From: Mycolicibacterium sp. CBMA 247
GTDB lineage: Bacteria; Actinomycetota; Actinomycetes; Mycobacteriales; Mycobacteriaceae
Direction: 5' to 3'
Assembly: GCF_009729095.1 (NCBI RefSeq)
Contig: NZ_VTGX01000002.1
Coordinates: 806,001 to 870,000 of the forward strand
Length of the DNA stretch: 64,000 bases
Each line of letters opens with the position of its first letter. The stretch's first letter is position 1. The position numbers were made by a program, and so were the translations under genes. The notes below the pieces were generated by a model. That model did no database searches. It was not told the origin of the DNA and worked only from the letters and a program-made list of their open reading frames with translations. Of this stretch, positions 15,632 through 23,513 are shown piece after piece.

Positions 15632-16093
15632 CTAGACGCGCTGAAGGTAGAAGTACAGGTAGCGGCCGTCAACCACCGCGCCCTTGCCGTTCATGATGCC
15701 GACCACGGTCTGGTCGTCGACCACCTTGAAGTGGTCGTGCACGGGGCGCCCGTCGTAGACCATCGTCGCGGTCACCTCGCCGCGGAACTCCTCCAGCCAC
15801 AGGCTGGCCTCGCCGTTCATGGCCTCGGTGTTGGAGAACGTGTTGCCGTCGGCGTCCAGACACACGAGCGGCTGGGCCTCGGCAGCCGAGCGGAACGTCT
15901 TGCCGAACCAGTTGAGCCGCTTCATGAACCCGTTGGCCGTGTGCCCGGTCTGGAACTCGCCGCCCTTCCACTCACCGAGCATGAAATCGATGCTGGCGGG
16001 CCGCAGCAGCGCCCAGAACGCGTCGAGTTCGGCGTCGGGGATCTGCCCGTCGCGGCTGACGAACCCGTCGAACGTGCCCCGTGCACCGTTCAC
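15632..16093 (-). CDS. DUF4334 (GXWXG) family protein
   Basis: 153 residues from GTG 16093, which overlaps the hisC2 stop (GTGA). Conserved blocks match the GXWXG/DUF4334 family: IDFMLGEWKGGEFQTGH, LNWFGKTF, SNTEAMNGEASLWLEEFRG and TATMVYDGRPVHDHFKVVDD near the end. The small beta-barrel probably binds a ligand; function is unknown. Translational coupling to hisC2 suggests coordinated expression. The longer reading from 16141 lies inside hisC2 and was rejected. Confidence 0.88.
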   Translation of the reverse strand: MNGARGTFDGFVSRDGQIPDAELDAFWALLRPASIDFMLGEWKGGEFQTGHTANGFMKRLNWFGKTFRSAAEAQPLVCLDADGNTFSNTEAMNGEASLWLEEFRGEVTATMVYDGRPVHDHFKVVDDQTVVGIMNGKGAVVDGRYLYFYLQRV

Positions 16094-17187
16094 TTGGTCT
16101 CTCCTGTCGGCTGCCCGGCGCCGCCGGGTGCATTCCAGCACTGGGCGTACTCGGCCGCAAAGCTGAGGAAGGCGTCGTTCTCGTGCGGGGCTCCGATGGT
16201 GACCCGCACGCCGTCCTCACCGTACGGGCGCACGATGAGGCGGTTGTCGGCGGCCCTGGCCACGAAGTCGAGGGTGCGCTCGGCGAGCGGCAGCCAGACG
16301 AAGTTGGCCTGTGAGGGCGCGAGCTCGTATCCGGCCTCGCGCAGTGCGGCGCAGACGCGCGTGCGCTCGGCGACGACGGCGTCGGTGCGGGCCAGGAGTT
16401 CGTCAGCGGCCTCCAGGCTGGCGATCGCCGCGGCCTGAGACACGGTCGTCGCACTGAACGGCACGTAGACCTTGCCCAGGGCGGTGACGATCTCCGGATC
16501 GGCGACGGCGTATCCGACCCGCAGGCCGGCCAGCCCATAGGCCTTCGAGAAGGTGCGCAGTACAACCACATTGCGGTGGGACCGGACCAACCCGAAGCTG
16601 TCGGGCGCCAGCCCGTCGCGGATGTACTCCACGTAGGCCTCGTCGAGCACGATCAGGATGTCCGACGGCACCGCGGCCACGAACCGGGTCAGCGCCTCGG
16701 GGTCGACCACGGTGCCGGTCGGGTTGTTCGGGTTGCAGACGAAGATCAGCCGGGTGCGGTCGGTGATCGCCGCGAGCATGGCGTCGAGGTCGTGAGTCTC
16801 GTCACGCAACGGGACCGCGACACCCGTCGCTCCGGCGGTGCGGATCTGCAGCGGATAGATCTCGAAACTGCGCCATCCGAACACCACTTCGTCGCCGACA
16901 GTGGATGTGATTTGTATCAACTGCTGGCACAGGCTCACCGAACCGCAGCCGACGGCGATGTTCTCAGGCGTGAAGCCGACGTGCTTGGCCAGGTGTTCGC
17001 GCAGGTCAAGGTACCCGTTGTCGGGGTAGCGGTTGATATTCTCGGTGGCTTTGAGGATCGCCTCACGCACGCTGGGAAGCGGCGGATACACGGTTTCATT
17101 GCTGGCGATCTTGATTGCGCCCGGGACTGTTTTCCCTGGTGCGTACGCCGGAAGGTCGGCCATTTCGGGGCGCAAACGGATACTCAC
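16090..17187 (-). CDS. hisC2: Histidinol-phosphate/aromatic aminotransferase HisC2
   Basis: 365 residues from GTG 17187 (VSIRLRPEMADLPAYAPGKT). Class I/II PLP aminotransferase: NPNNPTGT (152-159), cofactor Asp/Tyr in LDEAYVEY (181-188), Schiff-base Lys215 in RTFSKAYGLAGLRVGYA, and a C-terminal Arg in EDGVRVTIG. HisC2-type enzymes transaminate aromatic acids (phenylpyruvate to phenylalanine) and overlap with histidinol phosphate. tyrA lies 20 kb away in this window. It leads an operon with DUF4334 and echA21. An upstream extension to 17274 runs toward the tRNA and was rejected. Confidence 0.93.
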   Translation of the reverse strand: MSIRLRPEMADLPAYAPGKTVPGAIKIASNETVYPPLPSVREAILKATENINRYPDNGYLDLREHLAKHVGFTPENIAVGCGSVSLCQQLIQITSTVGDEVVFGWRSFEIYPLQIRTAGATGVAVPLRDETHDLDAMLAAITDRTRLIFVCNPNNPTGTVVDPEALTRFVAAVPSDILIVLDEAYVEYIRDGLAPDSFGLVRSHRNVVVLRTFSKAYGLAGLRVGYAVADPEIVTALGKVYVPFSATTVSQAAAIASLEAADELLARTDAVVAERTRVCAALREAGYELAPSQANFVWLPLAERTLDFVARAADNRLIVRPYGEDGVRVTIGAPHENDAFLSFAAEYAQCWNAPGGAGQPTGETK

Positions 17188-17275
17188 TTGGCCAGGATAG
17201 GGGAGGCTGTGTACTGTGTGCCCTCGGCGGTTTCGGGCAAAAGGACGGAGTCCGGTACCCTCACAGAAGTTCAAA

Positions 17276-17364
17276 GGAGGCGTGCCAGAGCGGCCGAATG
17301 GGACTCACTGCTAATGAGTTGTCCCCCTTACAGGGGACCGGAGGTTCAAATCCTCTCGCCTCCG
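17276..17364 (+). tRNA. tRNA-Ser (anticodon GCU)
   Basis: The acceptor stem GGAGGCG (17276-17282) pairs with CGCCTCC (17357-17363); discriminator G17364. The anticodon arm ACTCA-CTGCTAA-TGAGT gives anticodon GCT. The long variable arm is typical of serine tRNAs. Divergent from hisC2 and 40 bp before tRNA-Arg. Confidence 0.97.
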
Positions 17365-17404
17365 CCGAGGTTGATTCGTCAACCGCACAACTGAATAACG
17401 CTAG

Positions 17405-17480
17405 GCGCCCGTAGCTCAACGGATAGAGCATCTGACTACGGATCAGAAGGTTAGGGGTTCGAATCCCTTCGGGCGCACCA
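17405..17480 (+). tRNA. tRNA-Arg (anticodon ACG), integration target
   Basis: The acceptor stem GCGCCCG (17405-17411) pairs with CGGGCGC (17470-17476), A73, and an encoded CCA (17478-17480). The anticodon arm TCTGA-CTACGGA-TCAGA gives anticodon ACG, read as inosine for CGU/CGC/CGA. Its 3' 36 bp recur at 24377-24412. Confidence 0.97.
17443..17478 (+). repeat. Direct repeat (attL-like) in tRNA-Arg
   Basis: 36 bp, identical to 24377-24412: the right side of the anticodon stem, variable loop, T arm and acceptor strand through the first C of CCA. Confidence 0.93.
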
Positions 17481-17492
17481 TATTTGCAGGTC

Positions 17493-17528
17493 AAGCGGTG
17501 TTCGTCAGTTAGCTGGCAAACACCGCTT
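17493..17528. terminator. Hairpin between tRNA-Arg and the integrase remnant
   Basis: AAGCGGTGTT (17493-17502) pairs with AACACCGCTT (17519-17528), 16-nt loop, followed by TCTTGT. It could terminate tRNA-Arg transcription in the present arrangement and integrase transcripts from the other side. Confidence 0.55.
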
Positions 17529-17563
17529 TCTTGTATTCCGTACTTTCCCCGTAGATTCGATTC

Positions 17564-18010
17564 TCAGCTTCCGTTGCTGGCCCAATTCTCCAGTACAGCC
17601 CGGGTATCCGGGCCGGCCGTGACTCTCTGTACGTAGTGGCCTTCGGTCGTCGCAAGCTGGGCATGGGAGAGCTGCCGTTGTGCGGCCTCGACGCCCAAGC
17701 CGTCGCGAACCACGGTGGCCACCGATCGGCGGAATGAGTGCGGGGTGACCCACTTCAGGTGCTTGTGAGGCGCGAGAGCTTCCCGCAGCCCCGACGCGAT
17801 GTTCGAGGCGGAGACCCAGCCGCCGTCGCGGTTGGTCAGCACCGGCCCGCCCGGCCCAGTGATGGCGTACGGCGCGGTGAGCACCTGGACCCCAAACTCG
17901 GGCAGGGTCACGGTGTGTGGGGGAGCGCCACCCTTACGTTCGTCCTGCCGGTGCAAGGGCTTGCCGGGGATGACGCCGTGGTCGATCAGCGTGCCGCTGA
18001 CTGTCACCAC
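17564..18010 (-). pseudogene. Tyrosine recombinase/phage integrase, C-terminal half
   Basis: 148 residues covering only the end of the catalytic domain. Visible family motifs are TPHSFRRSVATVVRDGLG (the HxxR box, here HSFR) and QRQLSHAQLATTEGHYVQR (box II His and the nucleophile Tyr in GHY). The start (VTVSGTLIDHGVIPGKPLHR) matches the strand region of L5-type mycobacterial integrases, where the first catalytic Arg and the N-terminal core-binding and arm-binding domains should precede. These are missing, so it is inactive. It lies next to its probable target, tRNA-Arg. Confidence 0.8.
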
Positions 18011-18032
18011 CCGCCCGCCGTCCTACGGTGAC

Positions 18033-18203
18033 GTGCGTGACGAGCTCGGCCGGATCGACGGTTGCACCTGCGAACCCGCTATCCGCGGCACTTACAGCGG
18101 CACCATCCTGCCCGACTGCCCGCACCACGGCAGCAGCTCTGACCCAGACGGGGGGTGGGCGAGGTCACCCAAGCCGACCAGCCACCTGTCTCTCAGGGCT
18201 TAG
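18033..18203 (+). CDS. Small Cys/His-rich phage-like protein
   Basis: 56 residues from GTG 18033. The first half has a possible zinc-knuckle pattern, GCTCEPAIRGTYSG then LPDCPHHG (CxC...CPxH), like small mycobacteriophage proteins. The C-terminal half is low-complexity. It is divergent from the integrase fragment. A minus-strand reading of the same DNA is poorer. Tentative. Confidence 0.35.
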   Translation: MRDELGRIDGCTCEPAIRGTYSGTILPDCPHHGSSSDPDGGWARSPKPTSHLSLRA

Positions 18204-18253
18204 GCATCTGTGTGTGTGGCTCATCTGAAAAAAATCGACCTATGGAGGCCTAA

Positions 18254-18568
18254 ATGGCAGGTCAGCAGCAGTCCCGGCCACGTATGCCGGCCGGTTTAAG
18301 GGGGTCTGGCCGGTCGCTATGGAGGTCTACGGTCGACCAGTTCGACATGTAGGAGCACGAATTGGGAATCCTCCGGGAGGCGTGCCGGACCGCCGACTCG
18401 ATTGACGCATTGCAGGCCGTGGTGGATCGCGACGGCGTGCTGAATTCGTCGCCGCAGGGGATTCGGGCGCATCCGGCGTTGGTGGAGTTGCGGGCGCAGC
18501 GGTTGTGTTTCGCGAAGTTGGTGGCCCAGCTGGCGATCCCCGCTGGCGATCCCGCTGCGGGAGGTTAG
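18254..18568 (+). pseudogene. Phage terminase small subunit (P27 type) with in-frame amber codon
   Basis: From ATG 18254 the frame reads MAGQQQSRPRMPAGLRGSG, then SLWRSTVDQFDM, and meets TAG at 18350-18352. It continues in the same frame as EHELGILREACRTADSIDAL... NSSPQGIRAHPALVELRAQR. The second part is the conserved C-terminal half of P27-family terminase small subunits (LREACRTAD...HPALxELRxQR). Glu or a similar residue is expected at the stop, so GAG-to-TAG is the simplest lesion. No large subunit or capsid genes follow. Confidence 0.7.
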
Positions 18569-18600
18569 GGCTCGTATGGCATCGAGGGAGTGGTCGGTCG

Positions 18601-18816
18601 GTGAGGCGGCGCCGCAGTCCTGACGAGATGCCCTCGGATTTGAGGGTGTTTGAGGGTTTTCGGTATCGAACCGCTCAGGCGTGGGCGGCGGCGTTCCTCG
18701 AATTCCGAGCTGCCCGTGAGGCGTGGGCTCAAGAGCATGACGGCGCGTTGGTGGCGTATGAGGTCAACGGTTACTGCCCCTTCGATGCCAACCGCTTCCA
18801 CAAATCGACCGGCTAA
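18601..18816 (+). CDS. Phage-like small protein of unknown function
   Basis: 71 residues from GTG 18601 (ATG 18628 possible). Basic start VRRRRSPDEMPSDLRVFEG, then an aromatic helical part (YRTAQAWAAAFLEFRAAREAWAQEH) and an ending YEVNGYCPFDANRFH. Similar short proteins occur beside terminase genes in actinophages, but I cannot name it. It follows the broken terminase gene on the same strand, so it is probably another prophage remnant. 18817-18999 holds only the promoter region of the next operon. Confidence 0.45.
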   Translation: MRRRRSPDEMPSDLRVFEGFRYRTAQAWAAAFLEFRAAREAWAQEHDGALVAYEVNGYCPFDANRFHKSTG

Positions 18817-18999
18817 CCATGACCCAGGGGCCGCGTTTGGGTAGTCATGTCGCTGATCGTTGCATTCTCACGCGTTTCCATCCTGCCTAACGATTAATGG
18901 GGTCGACGTTCAATCTCCCTAGGCCGACGACATTCTCTGCCAAGCGACCATCAGCTCACCGGGTAATCTCGAAGCAAACATCGCTGCTGAGGGGGAGCA

Positions 19000-19308
19000 A
19001 TGCCGGAGTCACTGAAAGTCGATCCCACACACCTGTTCATGTCCGCTGATCACCTCGATATGCACGAGGCTGACCACGCCCAGACGCATCGGTTGGCAAA
19101 CGCTGACATCGCTGCGGCCAGTGCGGGATGGGTTGGATCGTCCGGTGAGGCGATCAAGGGCAAACTCAGTCATCTGCAAACGGTGGCCGATCACATCAGC
19201 AACGAACTCGCCCACCACCGCGACGCATTCCGCCACATCGGCAACAAGTACGACACCATCGACCAGGACGCCGCGGCCGACCTCATCGGCATCCGCCAGA
19301 ACCTCTGA
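19000..19308 (+). CDS. EspC/WXG100-like ESX-associated protein
   Basis: 102 residues preceded by GGGGGAG. A helical hairpin with the turn motif ASAGWVGSSGEAIKGKL (WxG at about 44-46) is typical of WXG100/EspC-type partners of type VII (ESX) secretion. The N-terminal start MPESLKVDPTHLFMSADHLD matches mycobacterial EspC-like proteins. No YxxxD/E export signal is clear at the C-terminus (KYDTIDQD is the nearest). It probably pairs with the downstream 461-residue protein, whose start follows the stop almost immediately. Confidence 0.75.
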   Translation: MPESLKVDPTHLFMSADHLDMHEADHAQTHRLANADIAAASAGWVGSSGEAIKGKLSHLQTVADHISNELAHHRDAFRHIGNKYDTIDQDAAADLIGIRQNL

Positions 19309-19309
19309 G

Positions 19310-20695
19310 ATGTCTCTCACCCTCGCCGATATCGAGCGATGGAATTCAGGGCAAGTACGGGAAGTCTCGACGGCACTGGACGCCACATCGACCTCGATGG
19401 ACGGCGTCAAAGACGGTCTGCGTAATCTCCCCATCCTGGGCACCTGGAGCGGTCAGGCCGCCGACGCGGCCACCGACAGCCTCGACAAACTCGGTACCTA
19501 TCTATCGAACAACGTCGCCGCCCGCCAGGAGGCAGCCAAGGTTATTGGGCGAGCCGCCGACGAGATCGATGGACTCAAGCAGCTTCTCCAGCATGTTCTC
19601 GACTTCGCCAAGGACAAGTTTTCCGTCGACCTCGCCAACGGTACGGTCACGCCGCTGAACGATGACGTCAGCCAGAGCGACCAAGACTACGTCACCACCA
19701 CACTCCAACAAGTCCTCGCCGCAGCAGGGGCGGTAGACCGCGAACTGGCGCACGGACTCAACCTCCTGGACGGTACGGACCAGCCTGGTAGTCCCCCCAC
19801 GATCCCGATCGACCAGACGAGTGAGCGGGCGCGCAACCAGATCGAGGCGTTCAAACAGGTCTACGGGCGCGAACCCGAGAGCGCGAACGACTGGCGGATG
19901 GCCGCGGGGTTGGATCCGAACAGCTACGCGCTAAAGAATTACGAAGCCAAGCCAGAAATCGTCGCGGGCCGATTCACACCACAACCGGGCAAAGGCGTGG
20001 TGCGCACCAACTGGTTCATCCCGGCTGAGTGGGTGCAGAATTCCCCTCAGACGCTGCAGGACTTCAAGGAGGGGCGGTTGGCCCCGCAGAACTACGGTGA
20101 TTACCGCGGTCCTTCTGCCACTGCAGACCCTGAGGATTCACGAGTGTCGCTGTTCGTCGATTATGAGAACGGTGTCGTGGTTGTCCGACAGAACCCCACC
20201 GCTACTGTTGACGGCCTTCGGGGTGGAGCCGCCGCCGCGCATCCGCAGGTGTTCGTTGCTGAAGCGCCCGATGGTCGCTTGACGATTGACTACAACACTT
20301 GGGACGCCTACGAGCCGCAGCCGGCCATCGACGCCAACCTCACGGTGAATGGACGGATCACCCTTGACCCGCAAGACAATGGCTCGGTCGCACTTGGCGG
20401 CAACGTCACGATCTACCCCAGCATGGAGACCTACCAATACCAGCCAGGGGTCCCGCCCGAAACTTTGCAGTGGACGCCAGCTAACTCAGGCAGCGAATGG
20501 GGTCCCGCAAGCAGCCTCATGAGGAGTCATTGGGTTGGTGACGCCACTATCCCGGCGGTGAAGCCCGACATACCAGAATGGCGATGGCAATTCGAGAACG
20601 CGGTTCCGTTCGCGCCAGACCCGTTCGTTAGCCACACGACAAAACTGGACAATCCGTTCGACGGGTCTATCCCTCATGTGAGCAAAGGCCGCTGA
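19310..20695 (+). CDS. WXG-domain long ESX-associated protein with conserved C-terminal domain
   Basis: 461 residues from ATG 19310. The N-terminal ~150 residues form a long helical bundle with the WxG turn ILGTWSGQAADAATDSL (about 44-60). A short linker (QPGSPPTIPIDQ) leads to a ~280-residue C-terminal domain starting ARNQIEAFKQVYGREPESAND and containing LFVDYENGVVVVRQNP. As I recall, this block is shared with M. tuberculosis proteins near Rv3899c-Rv3903c, Rv0029 and Rv2077c, which are linked to ESX substrates; the biochemical activity is unknown. Coupled to the membrane-protein gene downstream. Confidence 0.7.
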   Translation: MSLTLADIERWNSGQVREVSTALDATSTSMDGVKDGLRNLPILGTWSGQAADAATDSLDKLGTYLSNNVAARQEAAKVIGRAADEIDGLKQLLQHVLDFAKDKFSVDLANGTVTPLNDDVSQSDQDYVTTTLQQVLAAAGAVDRELAHGLNLLDGTDQPGSPPTIPIDQTSERARNQIEAFKQVYGREPESANDWRMAAGLDPNSYALKNYEAKPEIVAGRFTPQPGKGVVRTNWFIPAEWVQNSPQTLQDFKEGRLAPQNYGDYRGPSATADPEDSRVSLFVDYENGVVVVRQNPTATVDGLRGGAAAAHPQVFVAEAPDGRLTIDYNTWDAYEPQPAIDANLTVNGRITLDPQDNGSVALGGNVTIYPSMETYQYQPGVPPETLQWTPANSGSEWGPASSLMRSHWVGDATIPAVKPDIPEWRWQFENAVPFAPDPFVSHTTKLDNPFDGSIPHVSKGR

Positions 20696-21057
20696 TGATT
20701 AAGTTCGCCAAACCCAGCTTCCTGCGGGCGTGTACATGCGTCGCGGTCGTCGCGGTGTTCGCTTGCGTGGTCGCAGGGATCGCGCTCTACACTGCCGCGA
20801 TCATTGCGCATAGTGATCCGAACCCCACCCCAACGGGCGAGTATGTCCGCCTGTTCATTGTGGATATCACGATATGGGGGCCGATTGCTCTGCTCACGGT
20901 GTGGCAAATATCTGTTCCCGTCATCGTGGCAGTCGGGTTGTTTGTGGCTTGTATCCGTGTTGTTGACGCCCCGTCCGACCAAGAAGCTGGCACCGAGTCG
21001 GAGTCCGATTCTGTGGGGCCAGCGACGCGCGATGACAACCGCGATCACGACAGATAA
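20695..21057 (+). CDS. Two-helix membrane protein coupled to the WXG-domain gene
   Basis: 120 residues; ATG 20695 overlaps the upstream stop (TGATG), so the two are translationally coupled. Two hydrophobic helices (about 12-37 and 52-86) flank a short loop with acidic and proline residues; the C-terminus is acidic and hydrophilic. In an effector cassette this place is often taken by an immunity or anchoring protein, which is inference only. No family recognised. 21058-21198 holds no other gene. Confidence 0.6.
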   Translation: MIKFAKPSFLRACTCVAVVAVFACVVAGIALYTAAIIAHSDPNPTPTGEYVRLFIVDITIWGPIALLTVWQISVPVIVAVGLFVACIRVVDAPSDQEAGTESESDSVGPATRDDNRDHDR

Positions 21058-21198
21058 ATAAGGCTCCTTACATGCCGCCCACCCTTCGCGTGACCGTGGC
21101 GGAGCGGCAAGGACCTGACAAGCCTGCTGTCCTAGCAATCGGCACCCCGTGCAGGCGGTGACTGCCATGTGTCGGATGTCCGCGCTACCGTGCCGGAC

Positions 21199-21738
21199 AT
21201 GCAGATCACCGAACCCGACAGGGCCCGATACTGGCATCAAATCGCATCCCACACGTTAGCGAGCACCAACGGCAGTCATACCAGTGCACCTTGGCCTGTA
21301 CAGGTTCAGGCGGCTGCGCTCGTCGGCAACAGCACCGTCGAAGCGTCCGTCTCTCGCTTTGACGGCAGTGGACCGAGCACGTGGGTGGTTGCGCTCATCA
21401 CCGCCGACGCCCGCCTAATCCAGATCCGTATGCAGTTCGACGCCGAGCAATACGACCTTGAGAAGGATCAGGGCGACCCGTTGGCCGCCACCGTGAACGA
21501 ATCGTGGGTGCGTCGGCTTAGCGATGTCGAGAGCCTTCGCATTGGTGGGGCCCGGATGCGGCCCAATACGTTCGGTCGCACAATGCCAGATGTTCTGGAC
21601 GTCGGTGGCGTCACCCTGACGTTCCGTGGTGGCACTGTTGGCGATTTGGGTTTCGACCAGTTGGCGATGACGATGTATGACGATCGCCGCCAGTCTGATG
21701 GGTTTGTTGAGCTGTTGCGCCAGCAGATTGGGCTGTAG
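21199..21738 (+). CDS. Protein of unknown function, beta-rich
   Basis: 179 residues from ATG 21199 (GTG 21169 possible). Alternating strands (VQVQAAALVGNSTVEASVSRFD, WVVALITADARLIQIRMQFD, VTLTFRGGTVGDLGFDQLAM) suggest a small beta sandwich. No signal peptide or membrane helix, so cytoplasmic. It follows the WXG cassette on the same strand after 141 bp and ends 10 bp before a hairpin. It might be an immunity or accessory protein of the cassette, but the sequence does not show this. Confidence 0.55.
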   Translation: MQITEPDRARYWHQIASHTLASTNGSHTSAPWPVQVQAAALVGNSTVEASVSRFDGSGPSTWVVALITADARLIQIRMQFDAEQYDLEKDQGDPLAATVNESWVRRLSDVESLRIGGARMRPNTFGRTMPDVLDVGGVTLTFRGGTVGDLGFDQLAMTMYDDRRQSDGFVELLRQQIGL

Positions 21739-21748
21739 CGCTTCTTGG

Positions 21749-21770
21749 GGGTCCGAGACAGCTCGGACCC
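21749..21770 (+). terminator. Hairpin at the end of the WXG cassette
   Basis: GGGTCCGAG (21749-21757), loop ACAG, CTCGGACCC (21762-21770), beginning 10 bp after the stop of the 21199 gene. No T run. Confidence 0.5.
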
Positions 21771-21893
21771 ATGCAGTTTCAAACCGCTAAACCCTCGGCA
21801 TCCTCGATGAGATACGCGCCAGCGTGTACCACCCTTGACCGGGCAGCACGAGGTTGGCACTCCTCCTTCTCGTCGGGCGGTGGTGGACGCCGC

Positions 21894-21991
21894 GATGGTC
21901 TGCTTGTCAAGCAGACCATCAAGCCGAAGCCGGGCCGAGATACCTTGAACCTACGTGGGTGTAATTCAGGAAATCGAAAAGAACCTGAATT
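21894..21991. promoter_or_regulatory. Palindromes upstream of the Fic gene
   Basis: GATGGTCTGCTTG (21894-21906) and its exact complement CAAGCAGACCATC (21908-21920) are separated by one base. A second inverted pair is AATTCAGG (21963-21970) and CCTGAATT (21984-21991). A further half-copy AAGCAGACCAT follows at about 21995. Together they suggest operators or a folded leader controlling the Fic gene. The 324-bp gap 21739-22062 contains no convincing gene. Confidence 0.55.
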
Positions 21992-22062
21992 GATAAGCAG
22001 ACCATTCAAGCTATGTTGCAGGTGTGACCAGGCGGTTCAGGAAACTGGCCTAAACTTGAACG

Positions 22063-23235
22063 ATGGATGTAGATGCCGTCGGCCAATCGCCCGTAGGGGA
22101 ACTCGTTCCGATCTCTGGAATCGATCCACGGACCATGAAGCCGTGGGAGTACTGGGCATACCTGCCGCACACTCTTCCAGAGCTACCCAACCTCTCCCAC
22201 CGAGCGTTGGCAATCTCATCGAAAGCTGCCGCGGCCGTAGCTCGACTCGATGAGGCGGTGGCGCGACTGCCCCGGCCCGAGATTCTGGTGCGTCCGATCA
22301 TCCGCAAGGAAGCCAAAAGCACCTCGGCACTGGAAGGTACGTATGCCACCTTCGAGGAGGTGCTGGAAGCCGACTTCCTTGAGGACCGCCAAATGTCGTC
22401 TGAGCAACGGGAGATACGAAACTACGTCGAAGCGTCGGAATCTGCGTGCGCACAGATCGGCGACCGCAGGATCACCAGGAGCTTTCTCGGTGAGCTCCAA
22501 CAGATGATCGTCAAAGGCACCGAAGGTGACACCCCTGATGCTGGTGACATTCGACCGCATCAGGTGGCAATCGGTCCAAAGGACAGGCCGATTGAAGAAG
22601 CACGCTTCGTGCCGTGTCCGCCTGGTGATCAGTTGGCCGCTGGCATTCAGGAATGGGAAGACTGGGTGGCCCAAGACTCTGACTTGTTGGTTATTGCCAA
22701 GGTTGCCATCGCTCACTACCAGTTCGAGACTTTGCACCCTTTCGGGGATGGTAACGGCCGACTCGGCCGGCTGGTATCCATCCTGCAGTTGATGAAGGTA
22801 GGCGAACTGAGGTGGCCGGTCCTCAACATCGCACCATGGTTCGAGAGCCATCGTGAGCTCTATCAGGAGGGCCTGATGAATGTAACCTTGACGGGCGACT
22901 TCAACCCGTGGGTAGAGCTATTCGCCAATGCCGTCGAGTTGCAGGCCAGGGAGGGGCTGGAGAAGATCCAATACTTACTACGGCTCCGCGATCAGATGGT
23001 CGCTGACCTACGCGCTCGCGGGTTCCGTGGCTCGGTCATCGAAATCGCTGAGATCCTCATCGGGTATCCCGTGATCGATGTGCGCACGGCGAGCCTCCTG
23101 ATCGGAAAGACTTTCGAGGCGACCAATGTATCTATCGGGAAGTTGGTCGACCACGGCCTACTTCAGGAGATCACCGGACGCTCGCAGAACCGACTTTTCG
23201 GCTGCTTCCCAGTGGCTGCTGCGATCAACCGCTGA
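22063..23235 (+). CDS. Fic-domain AMP-transferase (class II), with C-terminal winged helix
   Basis: 390 residues. The Fic core motif is HPFGDGNGRLGR with catalytic His225, predicting transfer of AMP from ATP onto hydroxyl groups of target proteins. An N-terminal inhibitory helix is visible: TSALEG (87-92), matching (S/T)xxxE(G/N) with Glu91, so it is a class II self-inhibited Fic. The flap region is about residues 165-185. The last ~80 residues (IEIAEILIGYPVIDVRTASLL... VSIGKLVDHGLLQEI) look like a winged helix, common in this subfamily. Length is usual for the family. Followed 4 bp later by a small gene. Confidence 0.93.
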   Translation: MDVDAVGQSPVGELVPISGIDPRTMKPWEYWAYLPHTLPELPNLSHRALAISSKAAAAVARLDEAVARLPRPEILVRPIIRKEAKSTSALEGTYATFEEVLEADFLEDRQMSSEQREIRNYVEASESACAQIGDRRITRSFLGELQQMIVKGTEGDTPDAGDIRPHQVAIGPKDRPIEEARFVPCPPGDQLAAGIQEWEDWVAQDSDLLVIAKVAIAHYQFETLHPFGDGNGRLGRLVSILQLMKVGELRWPVLNIAPWFESHRELYQEGLMNVTLTGDFNPWVELFANAVELQAREGLEKIQYLLRLRDQMVADLRARGFRGSVIEIAEILIGYPVIDVRTASLLIGKTFEATNVSIGKLVDHGLLQEITGRSQNRLFGCFPVAAAINR

Positions 23236-23239
23236 GCGG

Positions 23240-23494
23240 ATGACCGGGCGGCAGTACATCGTGACTTACGTAGTCGACGAGCGAGGTGGGACGCGGGGCA
23301 TGAGTAGGTTCACGGACGACTTCGTGTTCGCGGGGGAGCCCTTTGTTGGCCCTCCGGCGACGTTGAACATTCTGCTTGCGCGGCTGGGTGTTTCGTTCTC
23401 GTCGCGGCACGTGCAGCGGGTTGCTGTGGATTCGTGGCTGGAGGGGAACGGTCCGGAGCCTCGGTTGGCGTCTGAACTGCAGGCCTGGTCTTAG
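23240..23494 (+). CDS. Small protein downstream of Fic
   Basis: 84 residues from ATG 23240, four bases after the Fic stop. Begins MTGRQYIVTYVVDERGGTRG; middle PFVGPPATLNILLARLGVSF; end WLEGNGPEPRLASELQAWS. Soluble and mixed alpha/beta in appearance. No family recognised. The tight spacing suggests cotranscription with Fic, but class II Fic proteins do not need a separate antitoxin. Confidence 0.42.
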   Translation: MTGRQYIVTYVVDERGGTRGMSRFTDDFVFAGEPFVGPPATLNILLARLGVSFSSRHVQRVAVDSWLEGNGPEPRLASELQAWS

Positions 23495-23513
23495 TCGTCG
23501 CAGATCACTTTTT

